A stretch of DNA of 64,000 nt from Bacteroidales bacterium UBA4331 (GCA_002394395.1 DGTR01000037.1:1-64000), one strand, 5' to 3'. Positions 16,075 through 24,956 are shown, numbered from the stretch's first letter. Notes: generated by a model not told the origin, from the sequence alone. Translations and numbers: made by a program.

Positions 16075-17153
16075 AAAAATTATATTTGGCTCCTATGGAG
16101 GACGTCACCGATCCGGCCTTCCGTGCGCTTTGCAAGCGCTACGGAGCCGATCGCGTCTATACGGAGTTCGTTAACGCCGATGCCCTCGTCCGCGATATAG
16201 CCTCTACGACCCGCAAGCTAACCATCTCCGATGCCGAGCGGCCGGTAGCTATCCAGATCTACGGACGCGAACCGGAAGCCATGCGCGACGCGGCTCTCAT
16301 CGTCGAGCAAGCGCGCCCGGACTTCATCGACATCAACTTCGGCTGCCCCGTGAAGAAAGTGGCAGGAAAAGGTGCCGGAGCCGGTCTCTTGAAGGACGTT
16401 CCGAAAATGCTCGAGATCACCCGCGCAGTCGTTAACGCCGTCCATACACCCGTTACTGCCAAGACCCGCCTCGGCTGGGATGAAAAAGACTTAATTCCAA
16501 GAGTGAATCCTCTCGGTATATCGGAATATCGAAATATCGATATCCCGGAATATTTCATCGTCTCCCTCGCGGAAGCCCTTCAGGACTGCGGTATTACCGA
16601 ACTCGCCATCCATGGCCGTACTCGTTCGCAGATGTACCGCGGCGAAGCAGACTGGACCCTCATCGGAGAAGTCAAGAATAACCCGCGCATACATATACCT
16701 ATAATAGGGAACGGGGACGTGTGCACGCCCGAACGCGCACGCGAGTGTTTTGACCGCTACGGCGTGGACGCCATCATGGTCGGTCGCGCCACCTTCGGTG
16801 CACCCTGGCTCTTCGCAGAAATAAAAGCCGGACTCGATAACTCGATATATCGATCTGTCGATATCTCGGAAATCTCCCTCCCTTGGGGGGAGGGACGGGG
16901 TGGGGTTATTATCCCCCTCTCCATGAGCGAGAAAGTTGCGGTCTTGAAAGAACACGTCCTCGCTTCCATCGCCTGGTGCGGCAACGATGAGCGAAAAGGC
17001 ATCATTCATTCACGCCGGCATTTTGCCGCATCCCCGGTCTTCAAAGGCCTTGATAACTTCAAACAAACCCGCATCGCCCTCCTCCGTGCAGAGACCGTCG
17101 AAGAGGTCTTTGCCATCATGGACTCCATCGTCGCCCAATGGGGAAATGGCTAA
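16071..17153 (+). CDS. dusB: tRNA-dihydrouridine synthase (DusB-like) with two in-frame insertions, 360 aa
   Basis: This FMN enzyme reduces uridines in tRNA D-loops. MKKLYLAPMEDVTDPAFR starts the TIM barrel, the catalytic Cys92 is in DINFGCPVKKV, and HGRTRSQMY and IGNGDV complete the flavin site. Family members run straight from RLGWDE to the VSLAEALQD-like helix; here about residues 141-163 (including SEYRNIDIPEY) are inserted. A second insertion (about 256-281, SIYRSVDISEISLPWGEGRGG) lies before the C-terminal helical domain. The start overlaps the previous stop by 4 bases, and the TAA stop is part of an MVNDQ-type repeat. Confidence 0.92.
   Translation: MKKLYLAPMEDVTDPAFRALCKRYGADRVYTEFVNADALVRDIASTTRKLTISDAERPVAIQIYGREPEAMRDAALIVEQARPDFIDINFGCPVKKVAGKGAGAGLLKDVPKMLEITRAVVNAVHTPVTAKTRLGWDEKDLIPRVNPLGISEYRNIDIPEYFIVSLAEALQDCGITELAIHGRTRSQMYRGEADWTLIGEVKNNPRIHIPIIGNGDVCTPERARECFDRYGVDAIMVGRATFGAPWLFAEIKAGLDNSIYRSVDISEISLPWGEGRGGVIIPLSMSEKVAVLKEHVLASIAWCGNDERKGIIHSRRHFAASPVFKGLDNFKQTRIALLRAETVEEVFAIMDSIVAQWGNG
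16513..16555 (+). repeat. EYRNID-family repeat inside dusB
   Basis: TCGGAATATCGAAATATCGA followed by TATCCCGGAATAT, read in frame as ISEYRNIDIPEY. Other copies: 16834-16873, 48952-48980, 54299-54322 and 61288-61314. Confidence 0.85.
16834..16873 (+). repeat. EYRNID-family repeat, second copy in dusB
   Basis: CTCGATATATCGATCTGTCG followed by ATATCTCGGAAAT, read as NSIYRSVDISEIS. It is directly followed by the GC-rich hairpin repeat. Confidence 0.75.
16876..16909 (+). repeat. GC-rich hairpin repeat inside dusB
   Basis: CCCTCCC and GGGAGGG pair around TTGGG and are followed by ACGGGGTGGGG, read in frame as LPWGEGRGGV. The layout matches the intergenic copy at 6252-6284. Confidence 0.7.
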
Positions 17154-17204
17154 ATGGCTAAATGACTAAATGACTAAATAAATGACCAAATGGTAAATGA
17201 ATAA
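17144..17204 (+). repeat. MVNDQ-family repeat between dusB and the transporter gene
   Basis: GGCTAAATGGCTAAATGACT units lead into AAATGACCAAATGGTAAATG. The first TAA is the dusB stop. Confidence 0.85.
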
Positions 17205-18188
17205 ATGAAAAAATGGTTTGACTCCAACGCCCTCTGGCTCTCAATGCTCATCGGAGCCCTTGGCTATAAACTCTTCCTGCCGCTGGCGCCCACACTCCCG
17301 TGGCTCATCTTTTTTATGCTTTTCTTCACCTTCTGCAAGGTGAATCCCCTCGACCTGCGCCTTCATAAATGGCATTGGGTCGTCTTGGCTGCCCAGATGC
17401 TATTCTCCTTCGCCTCGTACGCGGTACTCCTTCATTGGACCGGAGATAAGATCCTCGCGCAGGGCATCCTCATGTGTTTTATCATGCCCACGGCGACGGC
17501 AGCGCCGATCATCGCAGGCAAAATGGGCGGCTCCATTCAGAACCTCACCACCTTCACTCTCCTCTCGAACTTCGCTACAGCTATCATCGTTCCGGCTACT
17601 TTCCCGCTCATCAACCCCACAGCGAACATGACCTTCTGGCTTGCTTTCCTGCTCATCCTCTCCCGCATCGCACCGCTCCTCCTCGGACCTTTCTTCTCCG
17701 CCTGGCTCCTCCGCCTCGCCTATAAATGGAAGACCCGCAAGGAGTTCGTTCTGCCCGTGAAAATAGCGGTCGTTCCTTTTTATCTCTGGGTCGCTTCTAT
17801 CGTCGTCTTGACCTCCGTTGTGACGGAGACAACCATCCTCAATTTCCACGCCCAGATATCGAATATTATCATCCTCATTATAGCCTCTTTCTTTGCTTGC
17901 CTCCTCCAGTTCGGCCTTGGCAAACTCATCGGTTACTACCTTCCTGCGCCCTCTAAAGGCACCGACTACCAGGACGTCCTCATTAACCCCGCTGCGGCGC
18001 CAACCACCATGTCCGGCGTTTCGAGTATCACCGCCGGACAAGCCTTCGGCCAGAAGAACACCTCCCTCGGCGTTTGGATGGCGAACACCTTCCTCGATCC
18101 CATGGCTTCTCTTGGTGCCGCCGCGTATATCTTGTGGCAAAACATCTTCAATTCCGTCCAGCTGATGGTTGTTGCACATAAAAAATAA
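17205..18188 (+). CDS. BASS-type (bile acid:sodium symporter family) membrane transporter, 327 aa
   Basis: There are eight to ten hydrophobic segments over 327 residues. The ILMCFIMPTATAAPIIAGKMGG and NPAAAPTTMSGVSSITAGQA regions look like the two discontinuous, glycine- and proline-rich helices of the BASS fold (split: MPTATAAPIIAGKMGG and PAAAPTTMSGVSS). Transport of an organic anion or small metabolite with sodium is likely, but the substrate is unknown. The ATG follows an MVNDQ-type repeat directly, and a promoter for the next unit begins 18 bases after the stop. Confidence 0.7.
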   Translation: MKKWFDSNALWLSMLIGALGYKLFLPLAPTLPWLIFFMLFFTFCKVNPLDLRLHKWHWVVLAAQMLFSFASYAVLLHWTGDKILAQGILMCFIMPTATAAPIIAGKMGGSIQNLTTFTLLSNFATAIIVPATFPLINPTANMTFWLAFLLILSRIAPLLLGPFFSAWLLRLAYKWKTRKEFVLPVKIAVVPFYLWVASIVVLTSVVTETTILNFHAQISNIIILIIASFFACLLQFGLGKLIGYYLPAPSKGTDYQDVLINPAAAPTTMSGVSSITAGQAFGQKNTSLGVWMANTFLDPMASLGAAAYILWQNIFNSVQLMVVAHKK

Positions 18189-18206
18189 ATGTTATTTAAC
18201 ATTTTA

Positions 18207-18238
18207 TTTGCACATATCAAAAAAATGTTGTAACTTTG
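18207..18238 (+). promoter_or_regulatory. Promoter of the 549-aa surface-protein gene
   Basis: TTTG (18207-18210) and TAACTTTG (18231-18238), 20-base spacer, with TTTGCACATATCA extension. The leader is about 100 bases. Confidence 0.75.
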
Positions 18239-18258
18239 CACCCGATATTGAAAAAGTC

Positions 18259-18298
18259 CTAGTCCCTCTAGTGATCTAGTGCGTCTAGTGCCTCTAGC
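18259..18298. repeat. CTAG-periodic leader repeat, copy 1
   Basis: CTAG occurs at 18259, 18268, 18276, 18285 and 18294 (steps 9, 8, 9, 9), inside the untranslated leader of the next gene. A longer version is at 20315-20381. Confidence 0.85.
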
Positions 18299-18343
18299 AA
18301 CCAACAAACAAACATTATATTAACTTTTTAAAATTCAATCATT

Positions 18344-19993
18344 ATGAAGAAATTCTTTTCTCTTTTCGCTGCCGTGCTTTTCGCAGCAAGCATGATGGCG
18401 ACAGAGGTGGTTTTCACAAACGCTGACTTTGCTGGTCAAGGAACGGCAAACACCGGTAGTGAGGTTTCTGCTACGAAAGATGGTGTGACCTTTACTTGCA
18501 ACAAGGGTTATAGCGCAACCGAGTCGCTCCGTTGCTATGCACACGCAGCAATCTCTATTACTGCCTCCTCTACTATTTCCAAAATCAACTTTACCACTAC
18601 TGGTGGCAAAGATGGTGGTTTGGACGCTGAAGTAGCGGTTAATGCAACCAGCTATGAGGTAGCTGACCTGGCTTCTCAGGCTCGTTTCACCGAAATCAAA
18701 GTTACCATCGACGATGGTGAAGGTGGCGAAGGCGGAGAAGGCGGAGATCCTGAACCTCCGGTAGTTTCTGGCGTGGTAACTTTCACAAACGCTGACTTTG
18801 CTGGTCAAGGAACGGCAAACACCGGTAGTGAAGTAACTGCTACGAAAGATGGTGTGACCTTTACTTGCAACAAGGGTTATAGCGCAACCGAGTCGCTCCG
18901 TTGCTATGCACACGCAGCAATCTCTATTACTGCCTCCTCTACTATTTCCAAAATCAACTTCACCACTACTGGTGGCAAAGATGGTGGTTTGGACGCTGAA
19001 GTAGCGGTTAATGCAACCAGCTATGAGGTAGCTGATCTGGCTTCTCAGGCTCGTTTCACCGAAATCAAAGTTACCCTTGCTGGCGGCGATGTTCCTCCGA
19101 CTCCCGCTGTGGCTGCTCCGGTAATCGCCGGTGACGCTGAGTTCACAGAGAGCACTCAGGTTTCCATCTCTTGCGAAACTGCAAGTGCAGCTATTTATTA
19201 CACTTTGGATGGTGCTGACCCTACAACGAATAGTCTCCCGTATGACAATCCGTTCACGCTCACTGAAACCGCTACTGTGAAGGCTGTTGCTTACGACAGC
19301 GAGAATAACGAGTACAGCGCTGTAGTAGAGAAAACCTTCACCAAGGTAGAACCGGCTACTCCGATTTCTTTGAGCGAATTCATCGAGGCGGCTCCGACTA
19401 CCGAAGTTACACTTAAACCACTCACCGTCATCTTTGCATCTGGCAAAAACACGTACGTTATTGACGAAGAGGGTATAGCTTTGGTAATCTATGATGCAAA
19501 CAAGACGTACTACGATGGTACGCTGACTGCCGGTAAAGTACTCACAGGCCAGAAAGCTACCTATACGCTTTACAAAAACCAAAGTGAAATCATCCCGACC
19601 AATACTGCAGTAGCATCCGATGGCGTTGCTCCGGTTCCGACCGAGTTGGACGCAGCTCCGACTGACGAGCATATTAACCATTTTGTAAGCTTCAAAAATG
19701 TGGAAGCAACTCTGAATAATAAAAACTACTACATCTTCTCGAACGTACAGCTCTATGGTGCAACAGGCTCTTTGAAACCGACCGAGGATGGTAACTACGA
19801 TGTAGAGGGTCTTTACATTGTTTACAATGGTACCCAGCCCGAGCTTATCGTTACGGCTATCGCTCCGGCTTCCGCTACCGCTATCAACAACACCGCTGAC
19901 GAAGTCAAGGCCTTCAAGACCATTGAGAACGGCCAGCTCGTCATCATCAAGAATGGCGTACGCTACGACGCTACCGGCGCTGTAGTTCGTTAA
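18344..19993 (+). CDS. Secreted surface protein with duplicated domain, chitobiase-like domain and C-terminal tag, 549 aa
   Basis: The signal peptide is MKKFFSLFAAVLFAASMMAT. Two nearly identical domains of about 98 residues follow (about 23-121 and 146-244); their DNA (18412-18704 and 18781-19073) is also nearly identical. A GEGGEGGEGGDPEPP linker separates them. Residues 253-333 resemble the chitobiase/beta-hexosaminidase C-terminal domain (IYYTLDGADPTTNS). Residues 345-510 look like an OB-fold domain (VTLKPLTVIFASGKNTYVID). The last 30 residues carry the tag shared with three other proteins here (ENGQLVIIKNGVRYDATG). No catalytic motif is seen; a carbohydrate-binding or adhesive role is inferred. 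Confidence 0.75.
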   Translation: MKKFFSLFAAVLFAASMMATEVVFTNADFAGQGTANTGSEVSATKDGVTFTCNKGYSATESLRCYAHAAISITASSTISKINFTTTGGKDGGLDAEVAVNATSYEVADLASQARFTEIKVTIDDGEGGEGGEGGDPEPPVVSGVVTFTNADFAGQGTANTGSEVTATKDGVTFTCNKGYSATESLRCYAHAAISITASSTISKINFTTTGGKDGGLDAEVAVNATSYEVADLASQARFTEIKVTLAGGDVPPTPAVAAPVIAGDAEFTESTQVSISCETASAAIYYTLDGADPTTNSLPYDNPFTLTETATVKAVAYDSENNEYSAVVEKTFTKVEPATPISLSEFIEAAPTTEVTLKPLTVIFASGKNTYVIDEEGIALVIYDANKTYYDGTLTAGKVLTGQKATYTLYKNQSEIIPTNTAVASDGVAPVPTELDAAPTDEHINHFVSFKNVEATLNNKNYYIFSNVQLYGATGSLKPTEDGNYDVEGLYIVYNGTQPELIVTAIAPASATAINNTADEVKAFKTIENGQLVIIKNGVRYDATGAVVR

Positions 19994-20022
19994 TAGCATC
20001 GACCATATATGGGCGATTATTC

Positions 20023-20050
20023 AGAGGGACGCTTCGGCGCCCCTCTCTTT
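20023..20050 (+). terminator. Rho-independent terminator
   Basis: AGAGGG-A-CGC pairs with GCG-C-CCCTCT around a stable TTCG tetraloop, followed by a CTTTGTCC tract. It ends the 549-aa protein transcript. Confidence 0.7.
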
Positions 20051-20135
20051 GTCCCTCTCTGATCTCCCTCTCTCTCTTTATACCTCTGCCCGCCTAACGT
20101 GCTACACTCCTTTATCAGTACCAAATTAGACCCAA

Positions 20136-20179
20136 ACCATAGGATCACCATAAGATGACCATAGGATCACCATAGGATG
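20136..20179. repeat. Four tandem 11-base repeats
   Basis: ACCATAGGATC, ACCATAAGATG, ACCATAGGATC and ACCATAGGATG stand head to tail. No ORF covers them. The rest of 20051-20263 is pyrimidine-rich or AT-rich with nothing else recognised. Confidence 0.9.
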
Positions 20180-20263
20180 AATACCCCAAAATGGAAAATT
20201 CGCGCTTTATACTATATATACATAGTATATATACATTTTGTTTGAATTTTTTTTGTTCAAATA

Positions 20264-20295
20264 TTTGCATATTCGAAAAATTATTAGTAATTTTG
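20264..20295 (+). promoter_or_regulatory. Promoter of the 1350-aa surface-protein gene
   Basis: TTTG (20264-20267), TAATTTTG (20288-20295), 20-base spacer, with TTTGCATATTC extension. Confidence 0.75.
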
Positions 20296-20314
20296 CACCC
20301 GATTTATGAAAACC

Positions 20315-20381
20315 CTAGTAAACTTAGAAAATCTAGTACCTCTAGTCTATCTAGTTCTTCTAGAGCACCTAGTAAATCTAG
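20315..20381. repeat. CTAG-periodic leader repeat, copy 2
   Basis: CTAG recurs every 9 bases at 20315, 20333, 20342, 20351, 20360, 20369 and 20378, with TTAG at 20324 in register. It fills the untranslated leader. Confidence 0.9.
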
Positions 20382-20416
20382 TATAACTAACATTTATTAA
20401 CTAAAATCCAATTATC

Positions 20417-23400
20417 ATGAAGAAAATTCTTTCTTTATTTTGCACTGTCATGATGACAGTATTGGTTTTCGGACAGAGTTATGGTATCTTGGTTAATGGC
20501 CACACTTATTTCGCTGGCGAATCGGCCGGAGAATTCGAAGGCTTCACCCAGTACCTCTCGCATGTCCAGCTTCAATCTGGCGATTATTGCCAACTCTATG
20601 ATGCAGAAAACAAGGCTGCATGGGCTGTTTCCATCAATCCCGCTTCGGCAGAGGGCTTTGTCCTCAACAATGACCGTTATGAGGTAACTGTTGACGGTTG
20701 CTACGATTTCTACATCAAACTGAAGTACGGCCAAGATGAACTCTACATCGGTAACGGCTCTAACTGCGGTGAAGGCGAAGAGATTGCAGGAGAAGGTGAC
20801 GGCTCGGTTGAGATTAGGTTCTCAGAGGTTGTTTCTAATAATGACCTGGCCGAAGATGCTACGTTCTCCGTTGCAGGGAGCACTTTTGCTGCACAAGTTA
20901 CAGACCCGGACAATAAGATGCAGATTGATGCCAATCCTTGCCGCTTTGGTACTGCTGACGCTTATGTGTCATACAGCCATCGTCTCAAAACAGGTGGTAA
21001 GTCTTCTGCTACCAAGAACTTTATTACCCTTACTATTCCGGAGGATGGAACGCTGAATATAGCTGTTCGTACTGGATCTAACTCCGCTACCGATCGTAGT
21101 CTGGTAGTAAAGCAAGGTGAGACGGAACTCTTTAATCAAGTAATACTGGAGTCAAGCGCTATCAAAGTAATGGAAGGTGAGACAGAAGTTTCTGTTTATC
21201 CGTACATTACTGTTCCTGTAAAAGCAGGTTCGGTCCTGTTGAACTATCCTGTTAACGGAATTAATTTCTATGCCTTCGCATTCAAAGCAGGCGAGACTCC
21301 TGAACCTATAGTACCTGTTGATTCCATGACCGTTTACTTCGTGAACAACCTCGCTTGGGAGAACGTGAACGCATTCGTTTGGCCGGCAGAAGGCGATGCT
21401 TACAAAGCTTGGCCGGGTGAGGCTATGACCAAAGAGGCAGAGCAGATCAACGGCTTTGACGTATATTCTTATACGTTCCCTGCTTCGTATGTAAACCTCA
21501 TCTTCAATAATGGCAATAGCGGCGAAGGCAATCAAACAGCTGACCTCGTTTGGGAAGCTGCTAAACCCTATTTCTATGGCGGCGTTTGGTACGCAAAGGC
21601 TGACATTCCTACCGGCGGTGATCCTCAAGAAGAGGAGTTTGTAGGCTTTGATGCACGTACAGTAAATCTCGGTGAGCAAATCGCAGCTGGTTTGGCAAAG
21701 AATCTCGTAAATGTAACTTTCGTTGAGACGACAGAAGGCAAGTATTCGGTTAATCTGGTTGAGGGCGGCGTAGAAGGCTCGTTCTCGTTCGGTGGCGTCA
21801 TATTTGCATACACGAACTCTAACGCCGGAACAACGGCTTACAAGACGTTCGGTACTTACATCCAACCCAACGGAAAAGATCGCGAAGTACGTATCCCGCT
21901 GAATGCCGGTGAGAAAGCGAATGTCATTCTTACGGAAGCATGTGAGGGTGTCCTCGTTAACGGTGTCTCCACGAACTTGGCATCCGGTGATAACATCTTA
22001 ACGGCAGTAGAGGGTGGTCTCGTCTTGAAAACCGCATCTACCAAGCCGAAGATTCAAGCTATACTCCCTGTTGTAGTACCTGTTGAATCTACGACCGTTT
22101 ACTATGTGAACAACCTCGCTTGGGAGAACGTAAACGCATTTGTTTGGCCGGCAGAAGGCGATGCTTACAAAGCTTGGCCGGGTGAGGCTATGACCAAAGA
22201 GGCAGAGCAGATCAACGGCTTTGACGTATATTCTTATACGTTCCCTGCTTCGTATGTAAACATCATCTTCAATAATGGCAATAGCGGCGAAGGCAATCAA
22301 ACAGCTGACCTCGTTTGGGAAGCTGCTAAACCCTATTTCTATGACGGCGCATGGTATGCATCCTTGGAGGCTATCCCTGCTCCTGAAGCTCCTGCTAAGT
22401 TCTACGTTACGGGTGACAGCGCGCTGATCGCTGATGCTGCTCCTGCAGGAACCGCTGCTTGGGCTCCGAATGCTATCAAGTCCGAGAAGGATACACTCGT
22501 CCTGAACCTCAAAGCAGATGTGGATTACCAACTCTCGTTGACCGTTGATGGCACTTGGAATACCAAGAAGACCTACGCTAACCTCACACAGGAAGACAAG
22601 AGCGGTCTGTATGACGTTGATGGTGAAAACCACAATATCGGCTTCAAACTAAAAGAGGCAGGCGAAGTAAAAGTTGTTTACTTCGTGAAAGATGAGGTGG
22701 TTACTTTCGAACTCATCGGTAACTTCAATGTCGCTCCGGTAGATCCAGAGGCTGCTAAGTTCTACATCACCGGTGATGCTGCGCTCGTTGGCGAAGAACT
22801 CGCTTGGCAAGCAAACGCAATCAAGGTAACCGAGGATAGCTATACCTTCGAGAACCTCGCAGCTGGCGACTATAAACTCAAAGTAACCCTTGATGGTACT
22901 TGGGGCGACGGAATGGTGAAGGGCTTCTCTGACCTGACTACCATAGCTGACGGTCTGACCGCTGATGCTGACGGAAACATCTGCTTCACTCTCGCTGAGG
23001 CTGGTAATGTATCGGTTCACTACGATGGTGAGTACTTCTTCCTGAACGGTAACTTCTATGTAGAGCCGGTTGTATCAGCTGACTACTATATGAAGAACGG
23101 TTGGGACGGCGGCGAATGGACCTGGAAGGCAATGACTTTGAATGAAGGTACATACTTCTTGGAAAATGTAGTAGTAAGCGGTGATGGTGTGAACCTCAAC
23201 AACGCAGCTACTGACGAAGGTGCTTCTTGGATTACATGGGCAGAGATTGAGACCTATGATATGTCCTATGAGGCTGCTACCATCAGTGCATTGGATACCG
23301 TAGTGTTCATGTTCGATCCTGAGGCTGTTAACCAATATACCGGCGCTAAAGGTCTCTCCGCTATTATCCTTGGCAAGTATGTTGCTCCGGTAGATCCAGA

Positions 23401-24469
23401 GGCTGCTAAGTTCTATATCACCGGTGACGCTGCGCTCCTCGGCGAAGAACTCGCATGGAATCCTGCCGCAATCAAGGTAACCGAGGATAGCTATACCTTC
23501 GAGAACCTCGCAGTTGGCGACTATAAACTCAAAGTAACCCTTGATGGTACTTGGGGCGACGGAATGGTGAAGGGCTTCTCTGACCTGACCACCGTAGCTG
23601 ATGGTCTGACCGCTGACAATGACGGAAACATCTGCTTCACTCTCGCTGAGGCTGGTAATGTATCGGTTCACTACGATGGTGAGTACTTCTTCCTGAACGG
23701 TAACTTCTATGTAGTGCCGGTTGTATCAGCTGACTACTATATGAAGAACGGTTGGGACGGCGGCGAATGGACCTGGAAGGCAATGACTTTGAATGAAGGT
23801 ACATACTTCTTGGAAAATGTAGTAGTAGGCGGTGATGGCGTGAACCTCAACAACGCAGCTACTGACGAAGGCGCTTCTTGGATTACATGGGCAGAGATTG
23901 AGACCTATGATACGTCCTATGAGGCTGCTACCATCAGTGCATTGGATACCGTTGTATTTATGTTTGATCCTGAGGCAGTTAACCAATATACCGGCGCTAA
24001 TGGTCTCTCCGCTATTATCCTTGGTAAGTATGTAGCTCCTGTTGATCCGCAGCAGTATGAATATGGTTTGCTTGTGGATGGCACATTTGTTCCGGCTACC
24101 AAGAATACCGAATATGTGGGTGAAGGCGAAGAGTGGGTTGTAACGACCAACCTCGTTGCTGGCAATAAGTTCCAGAACTACGAGAATACTACTTCGGCAG
24201 GATGGCTCGTACCGCTCGACCCGAACGAGGGTAACTACACCAACTTCGACATAGAGGATAACTTCTATGTAGTAAAAGAATCGGGTAACTATACCTTCTA
24301 CATCAAACTCATCTTCGAGAATGATAACATGTGGGTGGTTAAGAATGGCGCTACCGCTATCTCCAACACCGCTGCTGACGCAGAGGCTGTGAAAGTTCTC
24401 CACAACGGCATGCTCCTCATCCGTAAGGGCAACAAGACCTATACCATCATGGGTCAGGCTGTCAAATAA
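20417..24469 (+). CDS. Large secreted starch-binding-type modular protein with C-terminal tag, 1350 aa
   Basis: The signal peptide is MKKILSLFCTVMMTVLVFGQ. Related beta-domains open and close the protein (about 21-118, YGILVNGHTYF; about 1214-1308, YGLLVDGTFVP). Two near-identical modules (about 301-399 and 556-651; FVWPAEGDAYKAWPGEAMT, FNNGNSGEGNQTADLVW) match starch-binding CBM26. Then come KFY(V/I)TGDAAL modules (about 660-773, 778-883, 995-1100), alternating with two NGWDGGEWTWKAMTL modules (about 888-991, 1104-1208). The C-terminus has the shared tag (HNGMLLIRKGNKTYTIMG). No catalytic domain is seen. A role in capturing starch-like glucans at the cell surface is inferred. Confidence 0.75.
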   Translation: MKKILSLFCTVMMTVLVFGQSYGILVNGHTYFAGESAGEFEGFTQYLSHVQLQSGDYCQLYDAENKAAWAVSINPASAEGFVLNNDRYEVTVDGCYDFYIKLKYGQDELYIGNGSNCGEGEEIAGEGDGSVEIRFSEVVSNNDLAEDATFSVAGSTFAAQVTDPDNKMQIDANPCRFGTADAYVSYSHRLKTGGKSSATKNFITLTIPEDGTLNIAVRTGSNSATDRSLVVKQGETELFNQVILESSAIKVMEGETEVSVYPYITVPVKAGSVLLNYPVNGINFYAFAFKAGETPEPIVPVDSMTVYFVNNLAWENVNAFVWPAEGDAYKAWPGEAMTKEAEQINGFDVYSYTFPASYVNLIFNNGNSGEGNQTADLVWEAAKPYFYGGVWYAKADIPTGGDPQEEEFVGFDARTVNLGEQIAAGLAKNLVNVTFVETTEGKYSVNLVEGGVEGSFSFGGVIFAYTNSNAGTTAYKTFGTYIQPNGKDREVRIPLNAGEKANVILTEACEGVLVNGVSTNLASGDNILTAVEGGLVLKTASTKPKIQAILPVVVPVESTTVYYVNNLAWENVNAFVWPAEGDAYKAWPGEAMTKEAEQINGFDVYSYTFPASYVNIIFNNGNSGEGNQTADLVWEAAKPYFYDGAWYASLEAIPAPEAPAKFYVTGDSALIADAAPAGTAAWAPNAIKSEKDTLVLNLKADVDYQLSLTVDGTWNTKKTYANLTQEDKSGLYDVDGENHNIGFKLKEAGEVKVVYFVKDEVVTFELIGNFNVAPVDPEAAKFYITGDAALVGEELAWQANAIKVTEDSYTFENLAAGDYKLKVTLDGTWGDGMVKGFSDLTTIADGLTADADGNICFTLAEAGNVSVHYDGEYFFLNGNFYVEPVVSADYYMKNGWDGGEWTWKAMTLNEGTYFLENVVVSGDGVNLNNAATDEGASWITWAEIETYDMSYEAATISALDTVVFMFDPEAVNQYTGAKGLSAIILGKYVAPVDPEAAKFYITGDAALLGEELAWNPAAIKVTEDSYTFENLAVGDYKLKVTLDGTWGDGMVKGFSDLTTVADGLTADNDGNICFTLAEAGNVSVHYDGEYFFLNGNFYVVPVVSADYYMKNGWDGGEWTWKAMTLNEGTYFLENVVVGGDGVNLNNAATDEGASWITWAEIETYDTSYEAATISALDTVVFMFDPEAVNQYTGANGLSAIILGKYVAPVDPQQYEYGLLVDGTFVPATKNTEYVGEGEEWVVTTNLVAGNKFQNYENTTSAGWLVPLDPNEGNYTNFDIEDNFYVVKESGNYTFYIKLIFENDNMWVVKNGATAISNTAADAEAVKVLHNGMLLIRKGNKTYTIMGQAVK

Positions 24470-24490
24470 ACTCCCTTAGGGACAACAAAA

Positions 24491-24524
24491 AATACGGCTC
24501 GCACTTCGCGAGTCGTATTTTTTT
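24491..24524. terminator. Terminator between convergent genes
   Basis: AATACGGCTCGC and GCGAGTCGTATT form a 12-bp stem with one G-T pair and a 5-base loop, with A- and T-runs on either side. It can serve both the surface-protein gene and secG. Confidence 0.85.
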
Positions 24525-24557
24525 GTTGGTTAGAAAGCCTTGTGCTTTTCAGCTATA

Positions 24558-24571
24558 ATGCATTAATGCAT
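24558..24571. repeat. Palindrome ATGCATTAATGCAT
   Basis: A 14-bp perfect palindrome sharing the TGCATTAATGCA core with 358-377. It lies just downstream of secG. Confidence 0.7.
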
Positions 24572-24579
24572 CATTTCCC

Positions 24580-24903
24580 TTACTCTGCGCCTTCTGCAGG
24601 AACCTCAGCTGCAGGAACTTCTGCTGCCGGAGCACTCTGCTCTACTTGGATTACCGACTGATCTTCGCGTGCCTCTTCTTGACCTTTGCCAAAGCCAACT
24701 GCGGCAATACTGAATACTACGATCAGAGCGATCAACGTCCACGTTGCTTTCTCCAGGAAGTCAGCCGTCTTAGGTGCACCCATTACTTGGTTTCCACTTG
24801 CAAATCCGGCTGCCAAACCGCCGCCCTTACTGTTCTGTACTAATACCAGAAGCGTAAGCAAAATCGCGGCAATTACAATCAAAATAGTAATAAATACGTA
24901 CAT
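24580..24903 (-). CDS. secG: Preprotein translocase subunit SecG, 107 aa
   Basis: Two membrane helices (about 3-22 and 53-73) flank the conserved loop VQNSKGGGLAAGF and GNQVMGAPKTADFLEKATW (split at GFASGNQ). SecG assists SecYE in protein export across the inner membrane. The C-terminal tail (about 80-107) is acidic and rich in Ala, Pro and Glu (APAAEVPAAEVPAEGAE), as in other Bacteroidota SecG proteins. The open frame extends upstream, but the promoter at 24957-24988 and the MYVFITILIVIAAIL start fix the ATG at 24901-24903. Confidence 0.94.
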   Translation of the reverse strand: MYVFITILIVIAAILLTLLVLVQNSKGGGLAAGFASGNQVMGAPKTADFLEKATWTLIALIVVFSIAAVGFGKGQEEAREDQSVIQVEQSAPAAEVPAAEVPAEGAE

Positions 24904-24956
24904 ATGTTTATAAAATTTAGTTTCATAAACCGACCCCACCGGGTACAAATCGGGTG

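Noticed and set aside
18335..19999. 554-codon open frame on the minus strand
   Set aside because: It mirrors the surface-protein gene on the plus strand, which has a signal peptide, promoter and domains; the antisense product has no recognisable pattern.
20315..20381. CTAG array as a CRISPR array
   Set aside because: The period is 9 bases with no spacer-length unique sequence, and no cas genes are near.
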